Origin: an uncultured bacterium
GTDB lineage: Bacteria > Patescibacteriota > Minisyncoccia > Phycocordibacterales > UBA918
Assembly (NCBI GenBank): GCA_950073265.1
Contig: CATMPJ010000008.1
Location: 1-37,112 of the forward strand
DNA: 37,112 bases
Reading direction: 5' to 3'
In this document: piece by piece, positions 1 to 7,056 of the stretch
Layout of the letters: each line of letters starts with the position of its first letter
Position numbering within the stretch: position 1 is the first letter of the stretch
Made by a program: the position numbers and the translations under genes
The notes under the pieces: generated by a model
The model's database searches: none
The model's input: only the letters and a program-made list of their open reading frames with translations
Told to the model about the DNA's origin: nothing

Positions 1-846
1 AAAAAAGGACACGAACTAAAAGATTCAGAAGAGATGGTGGTCAGGTCTTTTGAAAAAGAAGCTAACTTAATGTTAAGGAGTGCTGTTGAGTTATATATTG
101 AGAGTTGGAACTTTGCACGAGAAAGTAAAAAAGAAGAAGCAATTCGCGCATACTATTTAGTAAAAACCCTACAGGCTTTCTTTAAGAGAAACAGAAATTC
201 TGAAAAGTATTGTGACTACCCACAGCAAGGAGATATCTTGAATATTGTAGATATTAGAAAAGAGTTGAAAAATCTGACCACCACCTTCTTCTTTTTTGCC
301 AAAGGCAAAAATCTTCAAAAAGATAAAGATGTCATACATCTGACAAAATCATACACGACATTACTTGATGAAGCTCTGAAGCATATGACACCTAGGGAAC
401 GATTTGCTTTAGGTGAATCGTATCAACAGTATGTAAATACAAGTGATTCAATACATGGCTATGCAGGATCTCCCGTATTTGAAATTGATGACGTTCAAGA
501 ATTTATGAAAGTACTTTATGGTGGTGTTTATATACTGGCGGTTTATACTCAAAAAAATCTCACAAAGATTGGATCTGGTGTATTACCTTGCCAGGGTCTA
601 CTTGATGCTTTGGATGGAATTGAGTCAGATGATTTTAACGGAGACTTGAAAATTGATATTGGAGATAGTGTTTTAGTAAAGAGACAAATTAAGGCAGTGG
701 TTAAAAATGTTATGTTCTCAGATTATGGTTGTGCAAGGTACGAAGTAGAGTTTAATGATAAAAGAGGGGACGCTAGCTGGTCTTTTGAGAAGACTTTGTA
801 TCTACGAAAAGATTTGCAGAAATTACCTACAATAGTTACAGAGTAG
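1..846 (+). CDS. Hypothetical protein, 5' end outside window
   Basis: The reading frame is open to the first base of the window, so the true start probably lies upstream; the first in-window ATG is at 34. About 281 residues are visible. The N-terminal half is rich in charged helical segments (many Lys and Glu), with a Phe-rich stretch (TTFFFFAKG) in the middle. The C-terminal 80 residues look like a small beta-rich domain (LKIDIGDSVLVKRQIKAVV). I see no signal peptide, transmembrane helix or catalytic motif that I recognise. The gene is AT-rich like the two genes after it and unlike the pilus block, and it is followed by the first copy of the 48-bp repeat, so it probably belongs to the same accessory patch. 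Function unknown. Confidence 0.6.
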   Translation, partial: KKGHELKDSEEMVVRSFEKEANLMLRSAVELYIESWNFARESKKEEAIRAYYLVKTLQAFFKRNRNSEKYCDYPQQGDILNIVDIRKELKNLTTTFFFFAKGKNLQKDKDVIHLTKSYTTLLDEALKHMTPRERFALGESYQQYVNTSDSIHGYAGSPVFEIDDVQEFMKVLYGGVYILAVYTQKNLTKIGSGVLPCQGLLDALDGIESDDFNGDLKIDIGDSVLVKRQIKAVVKNVMFSDYGCARYEVEFNDKRGDASWSFEKTLYLRKDLQKLPTIVTE

Positions 847-940
847 TGTAACTTTTTTGAATACTGATAAATCTGTCACTTTTGTCACTTTTTCTTGCGC
901 ACGAGGAACTATCGAATTGGTTTATTAATATTAGCTAACT

Positions 941-988
941 GGTCAAGCCCAGCTTGACCGCCCACGGTTCTAGCTCGAGACAGCCCGC
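941..988. repeat. 48-bp intergenic repeat, copy R1
   Basis: R1 matches R2 (2865-2912) at 43 of 48 positions. It starts with a perfect 8-bp inverted repeat, GGTCAAGC-CCA-GCTTGACC, and continues with GGTTCTAGCTCGAGACAGCC. It lies between the unknown first gene and the OLD gene. Half-copies of its CTAGC-CGAGACAG part recur at 1161-1174 (13 of 14 identical) and 2823-2832 (10 of 10). No protein-coding potential is apparent. Confidence 0.85.
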
Positions 989-989
989 A

Positions 990-1190
990 ACGGCCGGCCG
1001 GAAAGCGAAAGCTTTCCGGCCGTTTGCCTGTTACGCGAGAGTAAGGGATTCGAAAGACGGAAGCGGTATACAAGACGAGTGAAGCGAGGGCTTGTCGCTG
1101 AGTCAGGGTCGTGAAAAATTTCGTAGAAATTTATTCCTGACCGAATCCCGCCGTTTAGAGCTAGCACGAGACAGTATATTTCGTGCTGGT
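990..1190. other. Hairpin-rich intergenic segment before the OLD gene (possible structured RNA)
   Basis: This covers most of the 361-nt gene-free gap at 847-1208. Perfect stems are: 12 bp at 995-1006 with 1011-1022 (GAAA loop, followed by TTT); 4 bp at 1031-1034 with 1041-1044; 8 bp GGGATTCG at 1045-1052 with 1142-1149, enclosing 5 bp at 1070-1074 with 1091-1095 and 6 bp at 1102-1107 with 1136-1141, the latter containing 7 bp at 1116-1122 with 1126-1132; and 7 bp at 1163-1169 with 1181-1187, just before the -10 box of the next gene. The first stem could terminate a transcript. The rest could be an RNA or cruciform-forming DNA. Strand is not determined. Confidence 0.6.
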
Positions 1191-1196
1191 TTTGTT

Positions 1197-1202
1197 TATA
1201 AT
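1197..1202 (+). promoter_or_regulatory. -10 box of the OLD gene (leaderless type)
   Basis: Perfect TATAAT with 6 nt between it and the ATG at 1209. Transcription would start at or next to the start codon. No Shine-Dalgarno sequence is present. The box supports 1209 as the start rather than the upstream in-frame TTG at 1092. Confidence 0.7.
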
Positions 1203-1208
1203 GAGTGT

Positions 1209-2819
1209 ATGAAAATAACTAGGATAGAGGTTGAGAATTTTAAATCTATTGAAAAATACGATTTTGGTATTTCTGACTTCAATGTTTTTGTTGGTCAAAA
1301 TAACCATGGAAAAACTAATTTTTTTGAAGCATTGAGTTGGTTTGATTCTGGAAAAGTAACAGAAAAGGATTATCGAAATTACGATAAGCAAAATGAAGTC
1401 AAGGTAAGGGTACATTTTGAGGGTGCTACTGAAGAAATTGCAAGCTTACCTGACGGAACATACAAAACTAAAATGCAGAATACTATAGGTGAAAATGATG
1501 CTTTTATAGTAGAGAAAACTAGTAGTAATGAAAAGCGGGTTCTAATAGTTAGCGGCGAAACTGTTCCTAATCCAACTGGTTTTGATGCAGCACTTAACTA
1601 CTTTTTACCAAAGACTGTATATGTAACCACAAAGCAGAGGTTGAATGAGGTTGCAGGATATAAGTCGAAGTCACCTATTGCAGAAATGCTGGGTGACGTA
1701 CTTAAAGACATGGTTGATAATGAACCGAAGTACCAAGATTTTTTGAATATGTTTGACAAGTTGTTTAACACCAGCGAATCAATATTTAGAGTTTCTGTAA
1801 ATGATCTCCAAGAAAGAGTGAGTTCCTACTTGTCGAAACAATTTGCTGAAGGTGCGGAAGTGACTTTCAGGATAGAAAATCCTGCTGTTGAAGATATGCT
1901 TAAGAAGTTTGAAACTGAAGTTGATGACGGTATCAAAACAAAGGCTGAAGAGAAAGGAGACGGAATGCAAAGGGCTGTTATTCTTGCGATTGTCCAGGCC
2001 TACGCTGATTTTAGGAGAGACAAAGGTATTGCAAGAAGTTTTTTGTTTTTGATTGATGAAGCAGAATTACATCTTCATCCAACAGCGCAAAGGTCTTTAA
2101 AGAACGCTTTGAGAGATATAACCGATAGTGGTGGTCAAGTGCTCATAAGTTCCCATTCCCCAATTTTTGCTAATGAAAACTTTGATAATCAAAAGATTTT
2201 TAATGTAGAAAAAGTGAACGGGAATTCAAAAGTTATCGAAATTACAACACCTCAAGAGCAGATGGATTCCATTTATAACTTATTAGGAGGAAGTCCGAGC
2301 GACATACTGTTACCTAATAACTTTATTATCGTAGAGGGCAAATCAGATTATGAGTTTTTGATGGCAGTTAGAAAAAGATTTTATGCTGACAATCCAAGGT
2401 GTATGGGTATAAAAATATTATTCGCTGGCGGTGATCATGAAAGAGCTGCTTCAACGATGTACAGAGTGCACGATGCGTATACTCCACTCGCAACAAATAG
2501 TGTTTACAGAGACAAGATAGTCTTTTTATTAGATACACCAAGTGCTGAAAAACAAGCAGGGTACGATACTTTCCGAGAAACGTACCCAAGTCTAATTGAA
2601 GATGAACATTTACATATTTTACCTGAACCAGCAATTGAGATGTGTTACCCAGAGCCTTACACAAAAACAGCTGATGAGGTTACTGGAATGACTGATGCTG
2701 GTGTGAAAGTTTCTCTTGCAAGAGAGGTTGGTGAAAACATAACTATGGAACAAATAAGAGAGTCAATGCCAACTATAATTACACTATTTGAACAAGCCAT
2801 TGAAAAATCGTATGAGTAA
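1209..2819 (+). CDS. OLD-family ATPase with C-terminal TOPRIM nuclease domain
   Basis: 536 residues. The N-terminal domain is an SMC/ABC-type ATPase: MKITRIEVENFKSI opening, Walker A GQNNHGKT at 29-36, a signature-like GDGMQRA near 255, Walker B FLIDEAELHLHP near 280, and the H-loop ISSHSP. The C-terminal part has TOPRIM-like features: IIVEGKSDYEF near 372 (metal-binding Glu) and FLLDTPS near 440 (Asp). This order is that of OLD (overcoming lysogenization defect) nucleases, which act in anti-phage defence. GajA of Gabija has the same layout, but no GajB-like helicase lies beside this gene, so a stand-alone (class 1-like) OLD is more likely. The gene is AT-rich, has its own promoter and is flanked by repeats, all consistent with recent acquisition. 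Confidence 0.85.
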   Translation: MKITRIEVENFKSIEKYDFGISDFNVFVGQNNHGKTNFFEALSWFDSGKVTEKDYRNYDKQNEVKVRVHFEGATEEIASLPDGTYKTKMQNTIGENDAFIVEKTSSNEKRVLIVSGETVPNPTGFDAALNYFLPKTVYVTTKQRLNEVAGYKSKSPIAEMLGDVLKDMVDNEPKYQDFLNMFDKLFNTSESIFRVSVNDLQERVSSYLSKQFAEGAEVTFRIENPAVEDMLKKFETEVDDGIKTKAEEKGDGMQRAVILAIVQAYADFRRDKGIARSFLFLIDEAELHLHPTAQRSLKNALRDITDSGGQVLISSHSPIFANENFDNQKIFNVEKVNGNSKVIEITTPQEQMDSIYNLLGGSPSDILLPNNFIIVEGKSDYEFLMAVRKRFYADNPRCMGIKILFAGGDHERAASTMYRVHDAYTPLATNSVYRDKIVFLLDTPSAEKQAGYDTFRETYPSLIEDEHLHILPEPAIEMCYPEPYTKTADEVTGMTDAGVKVSLAREVGENITMEQIRESMPTIITLFEQAIEKSYE

Positions 2820-2864
2820 AGAGCTCGAGACACTATAAAACTGTTTAGGAAATGTTGTTGAAAC

Positions 2865-2912
2865 GGTCAAGCCCTGCTTGACCGACCATGGTTCTAACTC
2901 GAGACCGCCCGC
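2865..2912. repeat. 48-bp intergenic repeat, copy R2
   Basis: Second copy of the element at 941-988, 43 of 48 positions identical, with the same inverted repeat GGTCAAGC-CCT-GCTTGACC. It lies between the OLD and SET genes. A half-copy, GCTCGAGACA, lies at 2823-2832, directly after the OLD stop codon. Confidence 0.85.
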
Positions 2913-2924
2913 TATCGGAATTTT

Positions 2925-2933
2925 TGGTATACT
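2925..2933 (+). promoter_or_regulatory. Extended -10 promoter of the SET-domain gene
   Basis: TGG followed by TATACT (2928-2933), 7 nt before the ATG at 2941. This predicts a leaderless or one-base-leader mRNA. It begins 13 nt after repeat R2. Confidence 0.65.
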
Positions 2934-2940
2934 CAAGGTA

Positions 2941-3330
2941 ATGAAAGACTACACTGACGAATTTTCATTTGTACTCAAGCCTAGCAAGAACGGCGTAGGT
3001 GTCTTCTGTACTCATGCGATTAAGAAAGATACCAAAATGCAGTTATTAGGGAAAAGCCATGATGACTACTGTGAGCGAAAAAGAGAAGACGTTCCTGATA
3101 ATCTTCGTATGTACTGTCTGCAATATGAAAATAAGTTTATTTGCCCAAAAGATTTTGGAAGAATGTCAATGGAGTGGTACGTGAACCACTCGTCAGATGC
3201 GACAATATACACTAAAGATGGCGTTACACATTTTGCAAAACGTGATCTAAACGAGGACGAAGAAATCACGATCGACTACAATTCATTTAAAGAAAGTGAA
3301 TCGGCAAAGGAGGAATACTATTCAAGCTAG
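2941..3330 (+). CDS. SET-domain protein (putative lysine methyltransferase)
   Basis: 129 residues, almost exactly a bare SET domain. Visible features are SKNGVGVF near 15-22 (the N-terminal GxG-type SAM-binding region), EWYVNHSSDA at 78-87 (the NHS motif) and EEITIDYNS at 107-115 (the C-terminal GEEL-x-DY motif with the catalytic Tyr). No post-SET cysteines are present. SET enzymes use SAM to methylate lysines; bacterial single-domain versions have mostly unknown protein substrates. The start at 2941 is chosen because the domain begins there and a -10 box sits just upstream; the frame is open back to 2878. It lies after the OLD gene across a repeat, with its own promoter. Confidence 0.8.
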   Translation: MKDYTDEFSFVLKPSKNGVGVFCTHAIKKDTKMQLLGKSHDDYCERKREDVPDNLRMYCLQYENKFICPKDFGRMSMEWYVNHSSDATIYTKDGVTHFAKRDLNEDEEITIDYNSFKESESAKEEYYSS

Positions 3331-3350
3331 TATATAAATTCTAACATCCT

Positions 3351-3398
3351 CCCACGCTGCCCGCAAAAATCCAGATTCGCCAGGGTTTTTCAAGTGGG
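3351..3398. terminator. Probable terminator after the SET gene
   Basis: Outer stem CCCAC (3351-3355) with GTGGG (3394-3398). Inner stem AAAAATCC (3365-3372) with GGGTTTTT (3383-3390), including one T-G wobble. The inner hairpin has a T-run on the plus strand and an A-run on its other arm, so it could work in either direction. It closes the left accessory patch. Confidence 0.5.
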
Positions 3399-3462
3399 TA
3401 TTTGCGTCTGTTAATTTACCTATGGTAGGGTGAAAAGAGTTACTAAATAACAAAATACATTC

Positions 3463-4473
3463 ATGCGAACAGTAATTTATCTCATACTGGCCGCCGTACT
3501 CATTATTGGAGGAGTTTTCTTCTTCACTAACTCGACTAATAATCAAACGGATACTTCAGAGGAAAACCAACCAATGGATGGCGACCAAAATCAAACGAAT
3601 AATCTTGTAAGTTACCAAACTACCCTGCGCAATAATGTGCGGGTGAGCTTGCAGCATCCCGCTAATAGCACAGTCACGCAGGTTAATGACGCGGTAATTG
3701 AACTCAAGTATGTGGGACCGGGTAGTGAGCCCGCTACTGAAATCACTGATGGCTATTATGCTAGTGTCCAGCTGGTAAACGAAACTGATATTACCGCTTA
3801 CGCGCAATCAGAAAGCGATGATGCGATACAGAATATTGAATTCAACGGTCAATCTGCCGTCAGCTACAGTACAGACGCAGCGTTAGGTAACGAGCAAGTC
3901 ACTCATATTGTCTATCAACCAACCACACTGAGTGACTCAATTGTAAATGTTGGCTACATGATTTCAGCTTCTAGTTCGAATGTGCAAAACGAATATCAAA
4001 CAAGCCTACTAGACGCTCTTTCCAGCTTGCAGTTTTCTGTAAGTACAGAGACCGGTAACAGCGAACAAACAATCATGCTTGCTATGCTTGATTATGATGG
4101 AGTAGGACAAGAGAGTGATGGTCCAATGCGAGGTTGTGATCGGGTAGTGATGGTTGAACGAACAATTCCTGCCACTACGACGCCACTAAACGCCTCGCTT
4201 ACTATGTTGTTTGATTTAGAGAACGATACCGTAGATGGTTGGAATAACTTTATAGCGCAGGTCAACGACACTCTTTCCTTTGATAGAGCTACGCTTAAAA
4301 ATGGTGTGGCTAGCATATACCTCACGGGTGAGCTCAGTGGGCTGGGAGGTGTGTGCGATAATCCGCGAGCTCGGATACAAATAGAAGAAACTGCCTTACA
4401 GTTTGAAACAGTTGATAGCGTAGATCTTTACTTAAACGGAGAAGCAACAGATTTACAACCAGCTGGTGCTTAA
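3463..4473 (+). CDS. Membrane-anchored exported protein with GerMN-like C-terminus
   Basis: 336 residues. An N-terminal hydrophobic segment (about residues 3-21) acts as signal anchor, followed by an Asn/Gln/Asp-rich linker to about residue 48, so the rest should lie outside the membrane. The middle region, about 50-195, is beta-rich and unassigned. The C-terminal region, about 200-336, resembles the GerMN/GerM domain: a TTPLNASLTMLFDL strand, a helix, LKNGVASIYLTGELSG, and a final strand pair with VDLYLNGEATD. GerMN domains occur in surface lipoproteins and their molecular role is unclear. Two Cys residues (MRGCDR and GGVCDN) could form a disulfide, fitting a genome with DsbB. No Shine-Dalgarno precedes the ATG. 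Base composition returns here to that of the core region. Confidence 0.65.
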   Translation: MRTVIYLILAAVLIIGGVFFFTNSTNNQTDTSEENQPMDGDQNQTNNLVSYQTTLRNNVRVSLQHPANSTVTQVNDAVIELKYVGPGSEPATEITDGYYASVQLVNETDITAYAQSESDDAIQNIEFNGQSAVSYSTDAALGNEQVTHIVYQPTTLSDSIVNVGYMISASSSNVQNEYQTSLLDALSSLQFSVSTETGNSEQTIMLAMLDYDGVGQESDGPMRGCDRVVMVERTIPATTTPLNASLTMLFDLENDTVDGWNNFIAQVNDTLSFDRATLKNGVASIYLTGELSGLGGVCDNPRARIQIEETALQFETVDSVDLYLNGEATDLQPAGA

Positions 4474-4493
4474 ACAAATATAACTATAAAAAT

Positions 4494-4736
4494 ATGCCAT
4501 ATAAAAATAGAGAAGACTTACCAGAAAGTGTCCAAAACGCTCTACAAGATGTTCCGCACGCTCAAGATATTTATCGGGAGGCCTATAATAGTGCCCACCA
4601 GGAGTATGAAGACCCTGAATCTAGGAGAGAAGGGAATTCTTTAGAAGAGACTGCGCATGCAGTAGCTTGGAGCGCGGTGAAAGAGAAATACCAAAAGGGT
4701 AACGACGGAAAGTGGCACCCAAAGCCAAGTGATTAG
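4494..4736 (+). CDS. chaB: ChaB-family protein
   Basis: 80 residues, the normal size for the family. The sequence follows the ChaB pattern closely: MPYKNREDLPESVQ at the N-terminus, HAQDIYREAYNSAHQEY, then ETAHAVAWSAVKEKY and a GNDGKWHPK tail. ChaB was named as a regulator of the ChaA cation antiporter in E. coli, but its biochemistry is poorly known and no chaA is visible here. It starts 20 nt after the GerMN-like gene. TATAAC at 4479-4484, 9 nt before the ATG, is a possible own -10 box. Soluble, no membrane segment. Confidence 0.85.
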   Translation: MPYKNREDLPESVQNALQDVPHAQDIYREAYNSAHQEYEDPESRREGNSLEETAHAVAWSAVKEKYQKGNDGKWHPKPSD

Positions 4737-4815
4737 ATCGTTAAGTGATTTAAAACTTCTTGTTTGTACCTTTGCTTAACATCCCACATATGTTTACTGA
4801 TAGCCAGTAATGCAG

Positions 4816-4821
4816 TAGGAT
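4816..4821 (+). promoter_or_regulatory. -10 box (TAGGAT) of the immunity-like gene
   Basis: TAGGAT with 6 nt to the ATG at 4828, the same leaderless spacing seen elsewhere in the window. The box deviates from consensus at two positions. Confidence 0.45.
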
Positions 4822-4827
4822 TGGGTT

Positions 4828-5007
4828 ATGGAAACACATAAAATTTTAGCGATCATTATAGCGCTCCTTTCAGGAGGATACTTACTCCCATTCTCAGTTG
4901 CTTTATGGCGTAATCATCCAGCGACCACTAATATTTTTCTTCTTAACTTATTGTTCGGCTGGACGGTGATTGGTTGGTTGATTGCTCTTATCTGGTCACT
5001 CAAGTAA
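4828..5007 (+). CDS. Superinfection immunity-like small membrane protein
   Basis: 59 residues. Two hydrophobic helices (about 5-25 and 39-57) flank a short loop with WRNHPATTNIFLLNLL. The pattern LLPFSVALWRNH followed by LNLLFGWTVIGWLIALIWSLK matches what is known of the superinfection immunity (T4 Imm-like) family, in which phage versions block DNA injection by other phages. Bacterial chromosomes also carry many such genes with unknown roles. The ORF is real by composition, has a -10 box 6 nt upstream, and is followed 27 nt later by another small membrane protein, possibly in one transcript. Confidence 0.75.
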   Translation: METHKILAIIIALLSGGYLLPFSVALWRNHPATTNIFLLNLLFGWTVIGWLIALIWSLK

Positions 5008-5034
5008 GACGGACCATGTCTCTGGCTAGTCATT

Positions 5035-5337
5035 ATGATTAAAGAATACATTGCGTATCTAAAAGATAACCCAAACCGATACTGGTTTAAAAGGAAACTA
5101 TATGGCTGGGGCTGGGTTCCAGCCACCTGGGAAGGTTGGTCTGTTCTTGGCGTGTACGCTGTTTTGGTTGTCGGTTTTGCGCTGACCGTCGATGAGCGTT
5201 CAACGGCTTCAGAAGTGGCGTTCACCTTTGTCCTGCCACTAATCTTTCTCACCATCACATTATTGCGAATTTGCTACCGTAAAGGTGAAAAGCCAAAGTG
5301 GCAATGGGGTTTACCTGAAAATGACCCTCAGAAGTAG
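5035..5337 (+). CDS. Conserved small membrane protein, function unknown
   Basis: 100 residues. The N-terminal 30 residues are hydrophilic and aromatic (AYLKDNPNRYWFKRKLYGWGWVPATW), followed by two transmembrane helices at about 36-54 and 61-82 and a short basic tail. I recall the YWFKRKLYGWGW...P.TW pattern from a widespread uncharacterised family of two-helix proteins, but I know no function for it. No Shine-Dalgarno and no clear -10 box lie before the ATG. It is most likely co-transcribed with the immunity-like gene 27 nt upstream. Confidence 0.65.
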   Translation: MIKEYIAYLKDNPNRYWFKRKLYGWGWVPATWEGWSVLGVYAVLVVGFALTVDERSTASEVAFTFVLPLIFLTITLLRICYRKGEKPKWQWGLPENDPQK

Positions 5338-5359
5338 CTGGAGTTTTTAACCACTCCCC

Positions 5360-5989
5360 ATGAAAGGTCGCATTGCAGAACAGTATGACAATCTTTATGC
5401 CAGTAAAGATAATGTTTTTAACGACGGATTACCACAGAAAGCGGCAATGTATATACCACAGTACCTTCTTTCGGGAACGGTACTGGATGTTGGAGCAGGA
5501 GAAGGACAAAATGCTTTGTATTTAGCTAAGAAAGGATTTGTGGTCACCGCGATTGATCTGTCTCAAGTTGGTCTCAATAAAATTAAAGCGGCAGCTGAAA
5601 TAGAAAGACTCCATCTAAAGACATGTGTAGCTGATATTGAACATTATCAACATCAAGATAAATTCGCTGCCCATTTATTTTCATTTGTCCTTCATCACCT
5701 AAATACCGAAAACGCGATTCGTGTACTAGAAACGGCAAAGAGACAAACACTACCGGGTGGTATTCATGTCATTGCGACGTTTGCTAACCAAGGCGGGCTC
5801 TATGAGCGAGCGAAAAAATCTGGTCGTTTTTACCCTTCTGTAGAAACACTTGAGAAACTTTACGATGATTGGGAAATTTTAGAGAAAGATGTATTTGAAA
5901 GAGCTTCACTCGCTAAAGATAAACAAGGAAACCATTTAATTAACGAGACCATACTTTTGGTAGCGAGGAAAATACAGAAAACGCCGTAA
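5360..5989 (+). CDS. TehB-like class I SAM-dependent methyltransferase
   Basis: 209 residues. Motif I VLDVGAGEGQN lies at 41-51, the acidic motif II residue in VVTAIDLS, a CVADIEHY motif III region and the FSFVLHHL post-motif. This order and length match the TehB/UbiE-like methyltransferases. TehB proteins methylate tellurite or related substrates; the substrate here cannot be deduced. The first 20 residues (IAEQYDNLYASKDNVF) are typical of these small-molecule methyltransferases. The ATG directly follows CCCC and has no Shine-Dalgarno. The stop codon lies inside the loop of a terminator hairpin shared with the convergent mscS gene. Confidence 0.8.
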   Translation: MKGRIAEQYDNLYASKDNVFNDGLPQKAAMYIPQYLLSGTVLDVGAGEGQNALYLAKKGFVVTAIDLSQVGLNKIKAAAEIERLHLKTCVADIEHYQHQDKFAAHLFSFVLHHLNTENAIRVLETAKRQTLPGGIHVIATFANQGGLYERAKKSGRFYPSVETLEKLYDDWEILEKDVFERASLAKDKQGNHLINETILLVARKIQKTP

Positions 5990-5997
5990 GGCGTTTT
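5978..5997. terminator. Bidirectional terminator between the methyltransferase gene and mscS
   Basis: Perfect 8-bp stem AAAACGCC (5978-5985) with GGCGTTTT (5990-5997) and loop GTAA. The loop holds the TAA stop (5987-5989) of the methyltransferase gene. Both strands end in a T-run, suiting the convergent arrangement. Confidence 0.75.
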
Positions 5998-6025
5998 GTA
6001 CGTAAGTCGTGGCTGCAATCCGTGT

Positions 6026-6886
6026 CTATTTATACTCCACGACAAATCGTTGCACTGCGGCATTGATTTGTTCTTTAAGCTTAAGGCTTGATTTTCGGCT
6101 AGCCAATTCAAGCAAAAAGGTGACCTCATCTTTGTTGGCGATTCGTACCTGTAACTTACTACGATCTAAATCAATAGTATCCGGAAATTTCTTCTGGAGG
6201 TGTTCTAGCAATTGTTTTTCTAGTTTATCGACACTGCGCATTTGATCTCTCAAAATAGAAAATTCTATAGTCATGCGCTTGGGTTTCAACTTACTAAAGT
6301 TTGTGACTTGATGGGTGCGCACAACGCTGTTTGGTACGAACAATAAATCACCGGTTTCGGTCTTTATATGTACTGAAGAAAAAGTGAGCGTGACAATAAC
6401 ACCTTTCTGCATCTCACCGACCTGGATATAATCACCGATTTCATAATCAGTTGAGAACATCATTGAAAAGCCAAAGAGGAAGTTTTTGATGTATTCTTGA
6501 AAAATAAGCGTTAATGCAACCGCAAAAATAGCGATGCTATTGAGGAAAGAGCGAAACTCTATATCAAATACCCAGAACACGACAACAATAAGTGCAATAA
6601 CGGTCGCTGCGTTGACCAATGCATTCATGCCCACTGTAAAGTTGTCTTTGTCGTCGTTAGCAATGCCTCGTTTATTACGATGACGTGAGACGACCAAGAG
6701 ACGAATCGCGTTAGCAAGGATATTTGCCACCAATACCAATATTGATACCGAGAGGGTTTTTGTCACTATGGGGGCTGTTAAGGCGGGTGGTTCTGGTAAA
6801 AGTTGCAATACTAAAAAGAGTGCTAATACAACCAGGGTACTAAGGAAGACGCGTTTGCGCTGTCGTGATACCGCAAGATTGCGCAT
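6026..6886 (-). CDS. mscS: MscS-family mechanosensitive ion channel
   Basis: 286 residues, the size of small-conductance MscS. There are three hydrophobic segments: about 13-30, 42-62 and the long pore-lining region around 89-135. The pore helix continues into the MscS beta domain (DYEIGDYIQVGEMQKGVIVTLTFSS, then LLFVPNSVV, with the conserved PN), followed by the alpha/beta C-terminal domain. It should release solutes on osmotic downshock. A TATACT box on the minus strand (6937-6932) lies about 45 nt before the start, giving a leader of roughly 40 nt, longer than is typical in this window. Convergent with the methyltransferase gene. Confidence 0.88.
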   Translation of the reverse strand: MRNLAVSRQRKRVFLSTLVVLALFLVLQLLPEPPALTAPIVTKTLSVSILVLVANILANAIRLLVVSRHRNKRGIANDDKDNFTVGMNALVNAATVIALIVVVFWVFDIEFRSFLNSIAIFAVALTLIFQEYIKNFLFGFSMMFSTDYEIGDYIQVGEMQKGVIVTLTFSSVHIKTETGDLLFVPNSVVRTHQVTNFSKLKPKRMTIEFSILRDQMRSVDKLEKQLLEHLQKKFPDTIDLDRSKLQVRIANKDEVTFLLELASRKSSLKLKEQINAAVQRFVVEYK

Positions 6887-7044
6887 GGTGATGAGGTTGA
6901 AAAGTTTTTTAATGTTCTTCTATAGACTATAGTATAGTGCAATTCTTACAAACGACGTACAGGTACAAGTCAGGTCGAAATGTCGCAATGGTGTCTCTAA
7001 TCTCAGGGGGTGGAGAAAGGTAGATAGTCAGGAAGAGTTTTGCG

Positions 7045-7050
7045 TATACT
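7045..7050 (+). promoter_or_regulatory. -10 box of the K+ channel gene
   Basis: TATACT, 6 nt before the ATG at 7057. No Shine-Dalgarno. Leaderless spacing. Confidence 0.65.
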
Positions 7051-7056
7051 GTACGC

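Noticed and set aside
1092-1208. Upstream extension of the OLD protein from a TTG at 1092
   Set aside because: The extra 39 residues lie in hairpin-rich intergenic DNA and do not match the conserved MKITRIEVENFKSI start; a perfect -10 box precedes the ATG at 1209.
1209-2819. Gabija (GajA) assignment
   Set aside because: No UvrD-like GajB helicase follows; the next gene encodes a SET domain.
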